Below are positions 39,818 to 51,532 of a DNA stretch of 64,000 nt, piece by piece. A model generated the notes under the pieces. The model did not search any database. It was not told the DNA's origin and saw only the letters and a list, made by a program, of their open reading frames with translations. The position numbers and the translations under genes were made by a program. The stretch comes from Saccharum officinarum. Lineage: Eukaryota; Streptophyta; Magnoliopsida; Poales; Poaceae. The DNA lies in assembly GCA_020631735.1 (NCBI GenBank), contig CM036221.1, positions 11,327,381 to 11,391,380 on the forward strand. Direction: 5' to 3'. The number at the start of each line of letters is the position of its first letter. Within the stretch, counting starts at the first letter, position 1.

Positions 39818-41440
39818 CTGTAGCAGAGTCAAATTCCCTTGTAGGGTGGTTTGTTCCCGTTCCTTGAAAGTATGGCATGATTGTAATAAATGGTCCAGAG
39901 TAAATTTGCCCCAATTGAAGTTCTGAATTTTTGATACGTCTCGAACAAGTTCTATATACTTCCAACTGATATCGGGCGTTGAATTTGATGCAAGTATCAC
40001 ACCTATTGTGAATAATACAAACACCCTTTTGAAATCATCATCAGCTTTATCTTTATCTGATGATTGAATGATATGTTGCAGCCTACGAATATTGAGCTTG
40101 TTTCCTGCATCAGCATACTTCTTGTAGAATTCAGTGCGCTCAGTTGTCTGTTTGTTCTTCGCTGTTTTGCCTAAATATTCCCCTATATCATCGCCTTCAA
40201 TAGAGAGTCCCAATATATTAGAGACATCCTCTAGATAAATAGGAACATCGTTACCCTGTAACTTGAAACTCTGGTTGCTGTATTGATATGTGCGTACTAG
40301 GTCCGCAAGCATCATTTTCCTGATACTCGTCTCAGGCATAAGGAGCAGGCTCCCAAATCCCATTTCCTGAACAGCATGCTTCCTTGCTGGCGAAAAAGCT
40401 TGTACCACTTTGGAAAATCTCACTGGTGAGTGTTCTAAATGCATTCCTATTCCTGATGTTAAAAAAATAACATAATAAACTGTTACAAGTGAACATTCAG
40501 AAAGTATTTAACGCGTCTCTGCAAAATTCAGGAAAGGGTGTTATGGTCATGTTCTGAGAGCATCTCCAGCAGTTGTCTAAATGAATTTTCATATGTATGA
40601 AGTGCAAGACGTCTGTCTAATTTTGTATGTCAAACTATGGTCACTTGCAGATGGTTCTGTTTGACGATGATGAAGATAATATTTTGAATCAATTCTTTGA
40701 AGACGATGATGAGTCCGATGATGATGCTCTTATCTCAACCTTGATTGCACATGATGAGGAAGAGGAGAGAAGGAAGAACAGGCGACGTGGATCAGTCCAT
40801 GGACGTGAGGTAGTTTACAGAGATAGACATGGTGGCAATTTGAGAATTGTTCCAGAACGGCACCCCATCAACTGTGCCAGAACTGCCGGCTGCTCAAATA
40901 GCAGATGTGTTCAGAGTCCATGCCTTGACTGTGAAGTAAAAGGTTGTATAGCTATTATGTAATTCGTCAAGGGAACATCAGCTTACCATGTTCTTGATGA
41001 TGATGCTGTAGTCAACCGGGTTAAGCAGAAAGGGGAGTCATCAACGCAACAGAGGATGCTAAGCAACAGGTGTGGAAGAAAATGAAGGTGAGGAAGAATG
41101 ATGAATTAGGTACAAGATGCCCAGGTGTTGATTGAAACTGATTCAGACCATCTGAAGGATGCATTGAACACGAGTGATTTCAACCTTTCAGTCTCAGTAC
41201 GAGTTCATTAATTAATACAAATACCTGAGGATGAAGGCAAATTCAAAAAAAAAAGTCAAGGAATCGAAAGTGTTGTACTGCTGATGCACTTTTGTAGCCC
41301 TTATGAAATAGGATTCATATTGTTTATCAAAATATACATCGAAGACGATGTTGTGTCATTTAACATGAAGGAGAGATGTACCATTTACCTTTACCACTGT
41401 CGCTTGGAGTAGAGGGCTCGCCTCCATTTGCCATATCCAT
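39818..41440 (-). CDS. Plant-mobile-domain-like protein gene, 3'-truncated (two exons)
   Basis: Exon 1 is 41440-41389 (ATG, then MDMANGGEPSTPSDSGK, donor AAAG|GTAAAT); exon 2 is 40452-39818 (acceptor TTTTAACATCAG, donor CTACAG|GTAAGT). Splicing keeps the frame and gives 229 residues. Exon 2 holds SPVRFSKVVQAFSP, AVQEMGFGSLLLMPE, FKLQGNDVPIYLEDVSNILG and LSIEGDDIGEYLGK, the pattern of the N-terminal plant-mobile-domain/aminotransferase-like region carried by many grass Mutator-type elements with Ulp1-like proteases. The gene has good splice signals but no further exon was found; the next would overlap or lie beyond the FRS gene on the other strand. The 5' UTR region (41445-41580) contains a ~70-bp tandem repeat with GACGCCGGAGAAAYC and GAGAGAGAACGTG. 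Confidence 0.6.
40651..40962 (+). pseudogene. PIF/Harbinger (HARBI1/ALP1-like) transposase N-terminal fragment
   Basis: An open stretch after the acceptor-like CACTTGCAG at 40650: very acidic start (FDDDEDNILNQFFEDDDESD), then LIAHDEEEERRKNRRRGSVH and GREVVYRDRHGG, the pattern of the basic N-terminal segment of HARBI1-like transposases. Similarity stops around 40850; the remaining Cys-containing tail was not recognised. It lies inside the intron of the opposite-strand gene. Confidence 0.45.
41110..41212 (+). pseudogene. RNase H (RVT_3-like) fragment
   Basis: A short frame reads AQVLIETDSDHLKDALNTSD then FNLS and a stop at 41210. This is the ETDS..L..AL....D.S pattern of the plant reverse-transcriptase-like RNase H domain. 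Only about 30 residues are present. Confidence 0.4.
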
Positions 41441-41759
41441 GATGCCGGTGCCGGTGCCTGTGCAGTGACAATCGATGTAGCCCGACGCCGGAGAAATCCA
41501 GAGAGAGAACGTGCCGGTGCCGGTGGCGACTCAGTCGCTGTAGACCTTGACGCCGGAGAAACCGAGAGAGAACGTGGAGATCCTAAAAAAAAGCAACCGT
41601 GGGAGGGAGGAAAGATTTTGTATGATCCTATAATTATGGAGTGTATCACGGTGGCCAGGTGGAAATCGTCGCGGCAGGTCCGGTCTCCCGGGACAGGCGG
41701 GCGGCCCAACTGGGAAAGCGGATTTTGTTTCCATTTTAATTAGTTTAAGATTTAAGAGC

Positions 41760-43300
41760 TGGGCCAGCCCATCACGTAGTCGACCCACACCTGCATTGGC
41801 TTACGGGTGCTAGGCTGCACCTCCCGCAAGGCACCACCGGCCGCGTCGTCTTAGTAGCCGACCGGCGTGGGCTGTTCCGACACGAGGCTGTTGACGTCGA
41901 CACCGACGTGGTTTCTGTTCTATGTCTAGCGCTAGCATCACCTTGCCCAAGCAAGAACTCAGACGTCGTTCTACATCAGTGACATCATGCTGTAGCTCGA
42001 GTAGTAGCTTGGTGACAGATCAGGAGAGGAACCATCTGTCCGAGTCCAAGTACGAACACGACCCTATGCATGCTGGGTGCGCCTGACATTAGGCAACGGG
42101 TGTGCACACATCAGACCCACCTTCAACGCAAACACGATAAGATAGACATTACTCGTGAGGCTGAAGTCATCGCACAACGGGATCAGGGTCAGTGACACCA
42201 GTGTAGCGATGCACTTTTGCGTGGCCTTTACAACCGGAGGCATTTTAGAATGTTTTCACCGTAGTTTGACAACGCTAGAGGCAAAATTTGACAGAATGAC
42301 TGGTGGACAAGAAATATAAGTGTCATTGCACCAAGGTTGGAGCCAACTTTCTAGTGGCACCGGGAATGGACCATCTTTCTTAATGGTACAACAGGAAATG
42401 CCTCCATGTTAGGGCTAGTGGTTCAACAATCTGGCGAGAGATCAATGAGAATGTTCGGATCACTTCCTATCGTGTTAGGTCTTGTACTAGTACATTCGAA
42501 GTACATGTAAGAGGGATCAGTTTACTTCCTTTCATTATGTGCCTACTAGTCTACTTAGACAAGCCACAATAGTGTACCACTTGAACGATCCATACTATAA
42601 TGTTATGACAATGAGTCCACTCATCATTATGTACGTGTGGCAATGCTTAGTGTGACACTATATAAGGAAAAAAAATTGAAAAATACATGTTAAAATGATG
42701 ATGTCGTTTCAAAACAGATAATCAAACTTTATTTTGGAAATATAAGTTGATAAAATTAATTATAAAATAACCACCGTATGCAAAATGCAAACTAGAAAAA
42801 ATACAGGGCCGTTTCTTCAAACGATAAAGTGTAAGTAATAACTGTTCACGAATGACATATCTCACATATAGTTGCATAGACTATCTGGGAGATTTAAGAA
42901 GTTATGAACAATGTGTACTATCACTTTGCCGGATGAAGGAACGTGTACAATAAAGTTGTAGGCCTCAATTAGTTATGTAACTTTGTTGTTGATGACATAT
43001 TCAGCAACATCATATGACATTTCAAAATCTTGTTTAAATTTGTTCTTTTTTAAATTCAAAATTTGAATCATTCAAACAAAGTCACATAAAAAAGATTCTT
43101 AAAATTAAATATGTACATATTGAGTTGTACAACTTTGTAGTTCAAATAATTTTTATTTGAATACTTTATGGGCCTCAAACAATAATTTAAACTTGGTTCA
43201 ATATATTAAAAAAAGAAACAAAATTCAAAAAACAATGGTTTCGCAAAATAAAAATGGTTGTTGTCACAGGCCTATGGGAGCCAGCAGCAGCTAGGTCAGG
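41760..43300. other. Intergenic, no supported gene
   Basis: 41760-42400 is GC-balanced with weak short frames; 42650-43260 is AT-rich and contains the AAGTTGTAGGCCTCA / GTTGTACAACTTTGTAGTTC words often seen inside CACTA elements. Confidence 0.35.
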
Positions 43301-43429
43301 CTCAACCGCAGTGGGAGCCCGACCAGACCAGGCCGCACTGGCCCCTGCGGCCAATGTGACAAGGGTTTGAGAGTAGCTTCCATAGTAGTAAAGATGTTCG
43401 ACAGGTACAATGCGTCTGAGCTTTTAAGT

Positions 43430-44020
43430 TGGGAGATCCCTTCCTATGCAAGCGAGGTGGGACTAAACGCATGGTGTCTAAACGGTTTGCTCGGGTTCTC
43501 TCGGTCAGCTGGGACTAAAACTCGCGATGGGCCGATCCATTTGGGACAAGGGCCCAGGTTCTCGGTCGTACAAAGCAGCATCACCTCGCGATGTGCCCAG
43601 CCCACGATGGATGTGCCCAGCATCACCTGCCGTGCATCTCCAAACGAGACGCGAGTTTTGAGCGCCGCCCCCGCCCCCGGCACCGCCGCCGAGGCCGTGC
43701 AGGTCGCTGAGGTGGAGCATGAGGGGCTTCTCCCCGGCGCCGCCGCCGCCGATCTGGTGGTGGCGGAGGCGCGAGGCGAGGAGCGCGGCCTCGTCGTACG
43801 CGGCGGCGGCGGCGTCCTCGGGGACGCAGGCCCCCGCGGGGAGCTCCCACGGCGACTGGAGAGGCGGCTCCCTTCCCTTCCATTGATGGCAAGAGACCTC
43901 TTCTCTTGGTGCGCGAAGAGGGAGAGGGAAGACAAGGGAGAGGACAGGCGGCGGACCGATGAACGGCGGCGGCGGATGAACGAACCCTAGAACAAGCTTT
44001 CCTAGAACATGCACCCACAT
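43430..44020 (-). other. GC-rich island, possible captured gene fragment
   Basis: Three frames are open across this island because of composition. The minus-strand frame 44020-43505 has the least repetitive product (WELPAGACVPEDAAAAAYDE, then EKPLMLHLSDLHGL) but was not recognised. The island has sharp AT-rich edges, as captured fragments in Helitrons or MULEs do. Confidence 0.3.
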
Positions 44021-44639
44021 TTTTAATTAATTAGAACAAAAGATATTCATACATTCTAATAAATATGTCACTAGTTTTGAGAATTATGAACTTACTGTTT
44101 TACCCTTATCTAAAAATTAAAACTACATAAAAGGAATTATCAACAATCTAATTGCAATTCTAATCTTCCGAATTTTAAAGGTGTCGGAAGACGTTTAATG
44201 CTTCTGGACCCACCGGTCATAGACACGTGTAATGCCTCCTCATGCCTCCGTCTTAATGCCTCTCCCCAGCTGTCATAGACACAAAAAAATGCTTCCTCAT
44301 GCCTCCACAACCATTGTAAAAAATCTCATGTTTTAATTCATCTTGCAATAATCGAACTCATTTCCATGATTGGACGATAGAGGATTAGAGATTTATAGTT
44401 TATGATCACAACATGTGTTTCAATACGGTAAACAAACCAGATAAAGTATTTTTTCTATACCATTTTTATTGTTCCCAACAAGCACTCCAGTTCCTGCAGC
44501 TTCCGTTTCTAACCTTATCCACACCAGCAGTCCAGCACCTTCCAGCATATGGCGGCACTACGAACCACGTGACGCACTCCGCGGATGCAGCAATCATCTC
44601 TGTCCCAACCAGTAAACCGCTAGGTTTTTTTGAAAGGAC

Positions 44640-45170
44640 AGCACGGGAGCCCCCTATCTATTTTTTTGGTATTTTATAAATTTGTGAAAATGTACAAAAT
44701 TTACAAGTAATACAAGGCTATCAAAGCCCAAAGAAAAGGCTGTAAGATACATTAAGGAAAATTCTCACACCACCTACCAAGTGCATCACTAATACTTTTC
44801 TTGGCCTTGGTACAAATCAGACCAAGTTCCTCCTTAAAGGCCTTCTCCACTGATTAAGATTATGAGCCTTAGCATCGAAGATTACCCCATTCCTTGTGGT
44901 CCAAATAACCTAGCACGCAGTAATGACAAGTTCTCTGAAAATTTTGCTGCCAAAGGAGGTTCTTGCTTGACAGATCATATCTAGGGGATCAAGGTTGGTA
45001 TTCCAGGTTATGTTGATTGAGTTCCAGCGAGCTGTACTGAATGGGCAGGTGAAAAAAAGATGGAAACAGGTCTCTTCACAACAGTAATCATCCAACTGTC
45101 TATTCTTTCTTCTCGACATGTTTCTGGTAGTGGTAGGTTGCCCCAGCGCATCACGATCATCACCGGCGTC
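44640..45170 (-). pseudogene. LINE (non-LTR retrotransposon) C-terminal zf-RVT remnant
   Basis: Minus strand: CCEETCFHLFFTCPFSTARW and WNSININ-like ITWNTNLDPLDMI, FRELVITAC, a TAG at 44910-44912 where the family has Trp, then VIWTTRNGVIFDAKAHNLNQ. This is the Cys/His segment after the reverse transcriptase in plant L1-type elements. Only the tail remains; further upstream (beyond 45170) the sequence is unrelated. Confidence 0.72.
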
Positions 45171-45648
45171 GTCAGACAGTTGTTGGCTTTGGTCTTAAAA
45201 AAACTGCTGGCTCCCATGCCCTGAACGTTCTCCTGACTTGCCAATCGAAACCGACGAGGAAGAGCTGCCGTCAAAAGAGCATCTTGAATTTGCTGACAAA
45301 GAGCTGCTGCTGTTGTAAGCAGAGATGCTGATGCTGCTCGTCTTGGGCGAGTAGTGTCTCCTCGGCCTCTCATGCTGTGGTGCTGCACACCCTGCACATC
45401 CTCCTTAAAGCGCTTTTCGCTGCCGCCGTCTGGCCTCGACCGCCGACTGGTAACTGTAGACGAGGAACAGAGGCGGTGCCAGCGGTGAGGAGATGGAAGA
45501 GGACCTGTACGGACTCATCGACAGCGGCTCCTGTGCGTATATATCAGGAGGAGGTAGACAATTAAACATGTTTTCCACATGGAGTTAGTTAAAGGAGGAT
45601 CGGACCAAAAAATAGGTGAAGAGAAATTTTGCCTCTTTATTATTATAA

Positions 45649-45690
45649 CTAGCAAACATGCACGTGCGTTGCAACAGGAGACGCAACTTG
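45649..45690 (-). mobile_element. Helitron-like 3' terminus (minus orientation)
   Basis: On the + strand A|CTAGCAAACATGCACGTGCG then TTGCAAC. Read on the minus strand this ends in a CTAG tetranucleotide before T, with an imperfect hairpin around GTGCGTTGCA a few bases inside, the layout of a Helitron 3' end. Confidence 0.4.
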
Positions 45691-46649
45691 CTGTGTAATT
45701 TATCTAGATGATTTGTAGGTTGAAAATTTATCTAACAAACGTGTGATGCTCTAACTTTTATATATGATCAAGCATCAGATTTTAAATAGTATTTGAGATT
45801 ACATCGTATATTTAAATTTGTCTTTGCATCGAACTCTATGCCTTGCCTATGTTTAGCCTTTCGGTTCTTTTTTTTTTGCATGTTTCCTTTTCCTGTTTCT
45901 ATTTTGTTATGTTCCGTCTAAGTTCTTGTCCGTTTCAACTTCTAAGAAATTTGTTCAATAAAAGCTTCATCATGTGTATGATTCGTCTTGAATCAGACTC
46001 CATAGTATTGCTAGATGTGCACTGTTCTAACTCGTATGTACATTAGAGACTTGGATATTTATCCAATAATTACATCAGGTGTTCCAATTTATTTTTTATT
46101 CATACTCTACAGATTGTATCATTCATTTCGATTCATTTTGGAATCAAACTTCACACCATGTATAACACGGTGCTCTAACTCTATATAAAATATTTCTCTA
46201 TTTTATATAGGGAAGGATCAACAGTTCAAACATTCATGACGGTTGAATTTAGTCCTTTTGTTTTTTATATTTATAGGAGAAACAAAAAAAACAATCGCTT
46301 AGATGAACGGATAACGTATGAACGTCCGTAAAATGCTCTCACTGATGCTCGGACGGCACACGCTTGCAAGGATGAAAAAAAAAGAGAACACGTTAGGACA
46401 AAAGAGGAAAAAAAGTAAGGTGAATAAAAAAGATGACATAATCATAGTACTTTTTTTCTTTTCTATTTTTATGATTATATTGTTCGGCCTTCAACTATAA
46501 AAAAAATGTCAAGCTCTGATCTATTATGGAAGTTCCCCACATTTTCTAGGGGAAAGAAAGTTCCCAGCATTAAAAAAAATCGATCCCTATAATCTACCGT
46601 ATATATTCTGTCAAAGAAAATAAATGCACAACATTGTCGTCAGATCTGA

Positions 46650-46885
46650 GGAATCTATTTAGATTATGATTCCTACTCCATATCCGTCTAGACGCGAGCT
46701 ATTCTTACTCGTACGTAAATAAAAAAAAGCAGTGCAAAATAAAGAACATAACTCTTATCCTTTCCTATTTATTATTAAGAGTTCTATTTAGAGTACTCAG
46801 GATTTGAGAAATCTATTTAGATTAGGATTCTTATTCCATATTGGTTTAGACGCGAGCTATTCTAACTCGTATGAGCACGGGTTAT
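46650..46885. repeat. Direct repeat of ~75 bp
   Basis: AAATCTATTTAGATTAKGATTC, then CCATAT and TAGACGCGAGCTATTC at 46650-46712 return at 46808-46872 with about 85% identity. Confidence 0.75.
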
Positions 46886-46993
46886 ATATATAAGTCTGAA
46901 TAAAAGAAACTCTCTATTCAAACCTAAAAAAATGGATGGACAAAAAAAAAGAGCCTAAAATTTTGCCTCTTTATTATTAGGTATAGATATAGA

Positions 46994-47130
46994 CTAGGTA
47001 GCATGCCCGTGCGTTACTACGGGATAACTAAACTTTTGTACTAAAAATACATGGATCGCACGATAAGATAACAATACTATAAAATTAAATACCGGCCTTA
47101 AAGTAACATTTAATCAAAAAATAACATTGA
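46994..47130 (-). mobile_element. Helitron-like 3' terminus (minus orientation)
   Basis: CTAG at 46994-46997 preceded by A, followed by the hairpin CCCGT-GCGTTACT-ACGGG (47006-47023). The adjoining 110 bases (TAACTAAACTTTTGTACTAA, GGATCGCACGATAAGATAAC) match those at 53989-54125, so these are two copies of one family. Confidence 0.5.
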
Positions 47131-47973
47131 TACTGACAAAAAGTATAGTGCAATGCATTGATACGCAGACAATGGACTTCTCATGGTACTTGTACATATC
47201 GGTACAGAAATGTACTAATTATCATCAGGAAAGTCCATCATCCTGAAAAATCTATTTGGACTGGACCACAGTTTTAATTACTGGCTTGTTCTGGTCAAGC
47301 ATGGGAACACCAGACCTGCCAACAAGGGCTTCAAACCAAACAAAAGAGAAAATAAATGGACTACTGACAAGTGACAAGAAGACTGCAATAAAGTGATCCT
47401 CAATTCCTGATGCACTGTTCTGCAATGCATTACACTTTTTATCATCAAAACTTTCCTCCAAACATTATTACCATAACCGTATTCTAATTCAGGTATGTTC
47501 GATCATTTTATACATAGTGTACTGGCACTATTGGAAGTGCTTGCGTTATGGCATAGGAAATATGAATGGGAGGTGGGCGGGCGTGGCTTAGGTGCCCGAC
47601 GGTTAGGTTCTCGACACCACATCGAGAAGAGAGAACACGCAGAGACAGAGCATGAGAGATTCTAATTAATCTCTGGCTAACCTTCGTTAATCCCAAATGT
47701 TCTGGCCTTATAGGCATTCTCTAAACAAACTTTCCTAACAAACTCCTGGAAATGCTAACAAGATAACAACTCAATCTAACAACTTTGGACTGGATAGTGG
47801 AACATCTGACACCGATCTGTGGCGACCACGCGGCAATGGACCCGTCACACGCGCCCCTCAGCTACAGCTCCTCTTCCTTCTCTGATAGTGCTGACCCACC
47901 GTAACAGGCACTCTAGAAGTCAAACCTCTCAAGTATGTTATCTTTTGTTAGCTTCAGTCAACCTATATACCTA

Positions 47974-48257
47974 GGGTCCGTTTGGCAAAGCTGTGCCCCC
48001 TGATTCTCTGGTAAAGTGATTCTAAGGCTGAAAATGATTCTTTTTTATTCTTTAGCATAAACTCTTAAAATCACTACGGAGAATCACTTTACAGAATCAG
48101 GAGAAGCTACTTTTTTCAGCTCTTAGCCTCTTAGTTCATTTCAGATAATCACTTTATAGAATCAGCAGAGAATCACCTCACTCTGAAAAAACCGTATGAT
48201 AGCTGGGGAGTGATCCTCTTCGAGAATCCACTCCATGAAGCGCTCCCAAACGCACCC
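47974..48257. mobile_element. hAT-like MITE
   Basis: GGGTCCGTTTGGCAAAGC at the left, GCGCTCCCAAACGCACCC at the right are inverted, and AGAATCACTTTA words run through the interior in both orientations. CTAG flanks both ends; a full 8-bp duplication could not be defined. Confidence 0.65.
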
Positions 48258-48414
48258 CTAGTACTGGCAACCGATGTACACAAAACCAAAAGCAAAATGT
48301 AAATAACAGTAGTTGTTTTCATGGGGAAAATGATGAGCTGATTAGGATTAAAATTAAAGCAGGTAATCTCCGAGGTATCAGCATCTCTGTGGAGAGAGGG
48401 ATATGGGCAGGTAC

Positions 48415-48749
48415 CTTGTTGTGCTCTGCGACGAGACATGACTCAAACACTGAGAAGAGCAGTGAAGTGGCAGTGCCTCCAAGGACTCGGCCAATCATAA
48501 GAATTTTGTACTGGGGCCTATGGGAGTGCTTGGTGACGCAGCTGAGGATGTAGCTGATGCAGTAGGGGACACACGCCCTCATCTGTCCCCTGACCACCCA
48601 AAATCCATCATCCTCGTCGCCATATCCACCAAAACACAATGAAATCGACTGAATTCACCCAAGGCAAAGGGGGCGCACTCACTGCTTATCCATGAGGGAT
48701 CTGACGATGGTGCCGAAGAGCATGCAGGAACTGAAGCCGGCGATGAAGG
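48415..48749 (-). pseudogene. Molybdate-anion-transporter-like (MFS_5 / MOT2 type) gene fragment, two exons
   Basis: Exon A (about 48749-48683) reads FIAGFSSCMLFGTIVRSLMD-K, donor AAGCA|GTGAGT; exon B (48589-48415) starts after GGTGGTCAG and reads RACVPYCISYILSCVTKHSH then YKILMIGRVLGGTATSLLFS and VFESCLVAEHNK, donor AACAAG|GTACCT. The two join in frame. This corresponds to transmembrane helices 2-4 of the plant MFS_5 family. The full protein is about 450 residues; here about 80 are left, with no earlier or later exon seen, so it is a fragment, possibly captured by a transposon with splice sites intact. Confidence 0.7.
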
Positions 48750-49599
48750 GCGGGGCCGGATAAGAGTTTGTCGTCTGCGGCGCATTCGCCGCACCCGCCG
48801 CAGCGGGGCACCCAAATGCCGAGGACCATGCCACCATCGGCAGCGCCACTGGGGAGGCCGAGGCTGCTGTATGCTCCCCTTAATTAAATAATGTAGGCCA
48901 CGCAAACAGAGCACTGGAAATGTGAAGAATTAAGAATAATAGGAAAACAGGACATGTGTGATGCTGAATCAAATCATCAGAGCCAGAAGCATGTACTGGT
49001 AGATTAAGCCATGAATCAAACAAGGATCATGGGTGCAGGGAAACAAAAGAAAGAATATTAATGAAAGGACAATGGCTAAGAAAACCTAGAAGGGAAGAAA
49101 ATAAAAAAGAATACCAGAAAACAATGAGGTTGTCAACCTTTTCTTAGGGACTGTAATAAATAAATAACTCAGCATTCAACTGATATTATGTACCTAGGAG
49201 CAGAGATACAGACCATAGTCATTCAGTTGATCCAATTTGCCCGTATAATAAAAGGGACACATATAACCATATATAACCATCTAACTTTAGGATTTAGTAA
49301 TTAGGATTTAATCTTATGATTGCTATGCATTATTCACATAAGTATTTACTGACAAACCTGTAGATGTCCATGGATCTCGGCAACAGGAAAGGATACTATT
49401 TGTTTCCAAGCGCAGAGACCTTGAAAAATAAACAGTGAAAAGCAACATGAGAACAGAGTGGCAAACTGAGAGACAGAGTCACAAATGTCATCCACATAAA
49501 TTTCAACCGAATCATGCATGCATATAGGCAGCTAAATTTGAAGAAAAGTAGCTGCAAGAAGGTTACCAAGAGAAAACAACCTCAATTGATCGTTCTGTT

Positions 49600-49715
49600 A
49601 TATAAGCAAGGTTCAGCCTTGCTTATATAATTGTACATAGCCTTAGTTGTTAATTTATAGTGTAGAAAAAGGCTGAACCTTGCTTATATAACTGTACATA
49701 GCCTACATTTAATTT
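49600..49715. repeat. Direct repeat GGTTCAGCCTTGCTTATATAA with inverted partner words
   Basis: CCTTGCTTATATAAYTGTAC then ATAGCC occurs at 49616 and 49678; AAGCAAGGTTCAGCCTTGCTT at 49606 is itself palindromic. Confidence 0.8.
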
Positions 49716-51305
49716 GAAGAATGCAATAGGCAATATACCATCCAATTAATGTACAAAACTGATGGAAGGCATGCCGATTTCCAACCTTCAGGATAAAAAC
49801 AGAAGAGGTGATCTTTTCATCTTGGGCAATGACCATGTGTGTTGCAGTATTTTGCATCCTAGTTCATTGATGCCAAATCAACAACATCAACACTCTTGTA
49901 CACATGGTCGGTGGCAATGGCAACCTGCAAGTACGTAAGGCAAACGATCAAGAAATGTCACAATAAATTAATTAAATTAATGAAATAAAAGAAGAAGATA
50001 AAAAAATAAAGAGAGATCAATAAAAAGGAGAAAAAAAGGGGAAAACAAAAACCAGCCTGTCTGCCATATTAGGTTATATAAAGAAAGTAAAAACAAATGA
50101 TAAACCTTCCTATAAAACATAGGTCCTTATAGACATTAAACCAGAATACGTGGCTAATTACAGGAGGCATGAAATCAGTAATCATAGAACCTTCAGATCG
50201 AGATGATTCAGACATGTAAAGATCAATTGTAGGCAATTTGATGACAAACGCACACCAGCAGACACCACACGGCAGATCTAAAAGAACAAGAAGAAACATG
50301 GAGCATTTGAATGCAAGTTAATGTACTGGACTATGAATCGGTTTCCTGGAAAGAACGCCTTCCTTCGTTGATCAGTTTGCATCACATAAGCATCAGGAAT
50401 GATGAGTTCTGAGATGCCTTATATTGTTAGATTGAATATACTGCCTTATGCTTGTCCATTCCTAATAAAAATAGCCAAGAAAAATTCTATCAGACATTGA
50501 CCAAGTATTTGCATGTCACAGTTGTGCTAACCTAATAGACTGTCATAAGGGATGAGTCTTTTAGTCCATAAGCAAATAAAGCCAAAACAATGGGAACATA
50601 AATCAAGCAGAACATTGAATAAGCTTGCAATACGATGCCTCAGAGAACGTATATATATCTATGTTAGCCTAGTTTCTTTGTGTGCGAACATCAAGTGAAA
50701 GGATTTGCATATATAAGTTGAGCCGACTTAGTTCAGTCTTTTTTATCGAGGATGCAGGAGGTGGCAAGCAAGCTTACATGGATGAACAGAGAAAACTGCT
50801 GCATGTGAAGGGGCTGACCCAGCAATCCAGAATGGCATCGATGCTGTGTGCATCGGCATGAAACAACTCAGATTTAGATGATGCTTACCTGCAAGCAGGA
50901 AGAGAAGTTAGTGCCGTACGCATATAAAGGGAAAACATTATATATGACGGAAAATGTTGACATATGAAACTACCACTGCATAGTCACCAAGATAATTTTG
51001 GGTGACCTTAACTTATATAAAATTTGTACCATAGTTATTCATGAGGCTCTTCGTGGCAATGGCGTAGAAAACCGAACATGAATAAAAAAATTCATGAGGC
51101 AGTTGGAACCCTGTTCTAGTAAAACTTGGAATATTACTGCATTTTTACTGAAGAATGACATATCAAGCCACGGAAGATCTGAGCCTTGACCAGCCAACCA
51201 AAATCCAACCAGATTCAGTCACCTATGAGACACTAAAAAAAAGAAACTTCCTATAATAAACTACAGCAAGTGACAGAGTAAAATTCAAACCGCAAGCATT
51301 GAACC
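49716..51305. other. Low-feature region; one possible minus-strand terminal exon
   Basis: 49924-49859 on the minus strand reads VAIATDHVYKSVDVVDLASM-N then stop after a good acceptor (CGTACTTGCAG). No related upstream exon could be joined, and the product was not recognised. The rest is AT-rich without repeats or genes. Confidence 0.25.
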
Positions 51306-51532
51306 TAGGGATGAAAACGGAACAAAAATATTCCGAATTAACCGTTTTCGTTTTCTATATTATGAACCGTTTTTTAACATGAAAATTTATCAGTTTCAAT
51401 GGGTTTCACAACCATTTTCAACCATTTTTTGTACTCTTTAATTGCTAAATGTAGAAATATCCTGAACCGACCGCTTTCGTTTTTCTATATCGTAAGTCCA
51501 TTTTCGACCGTTTCCGACCGTTTTCATCGTTA
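51306..51532. mobile_element. hAT-type MITE with perfect 8-bp target duplication
   Basis: TAGGGATGAAAACGG at the left and CCGTTTTCATCGTTA at the right are inverted; ATTGAACC flanks both (51298-51305 and 51533-51540). Same terminal family as the element at 10538 with a different interior (CCGTTTTCGTTTT, ACCATTTTCAACC words). Confidence 0.92.

Noticed and set aside
40651..40962. The acidic ORF as a 3' exon of the FRS gene
   Set aside because: Joining the donor at 39681 to the acceptor at 40650 puts it in the wrong frame and hits a stop after 13 codons; its sequence also looks HARBI1-like, not FRS-like.
43444..44020. Several overlapping long frames as genes
   Set aside because: Three frames open at once because of GC content; no domain, no splice pattern, no promoter.
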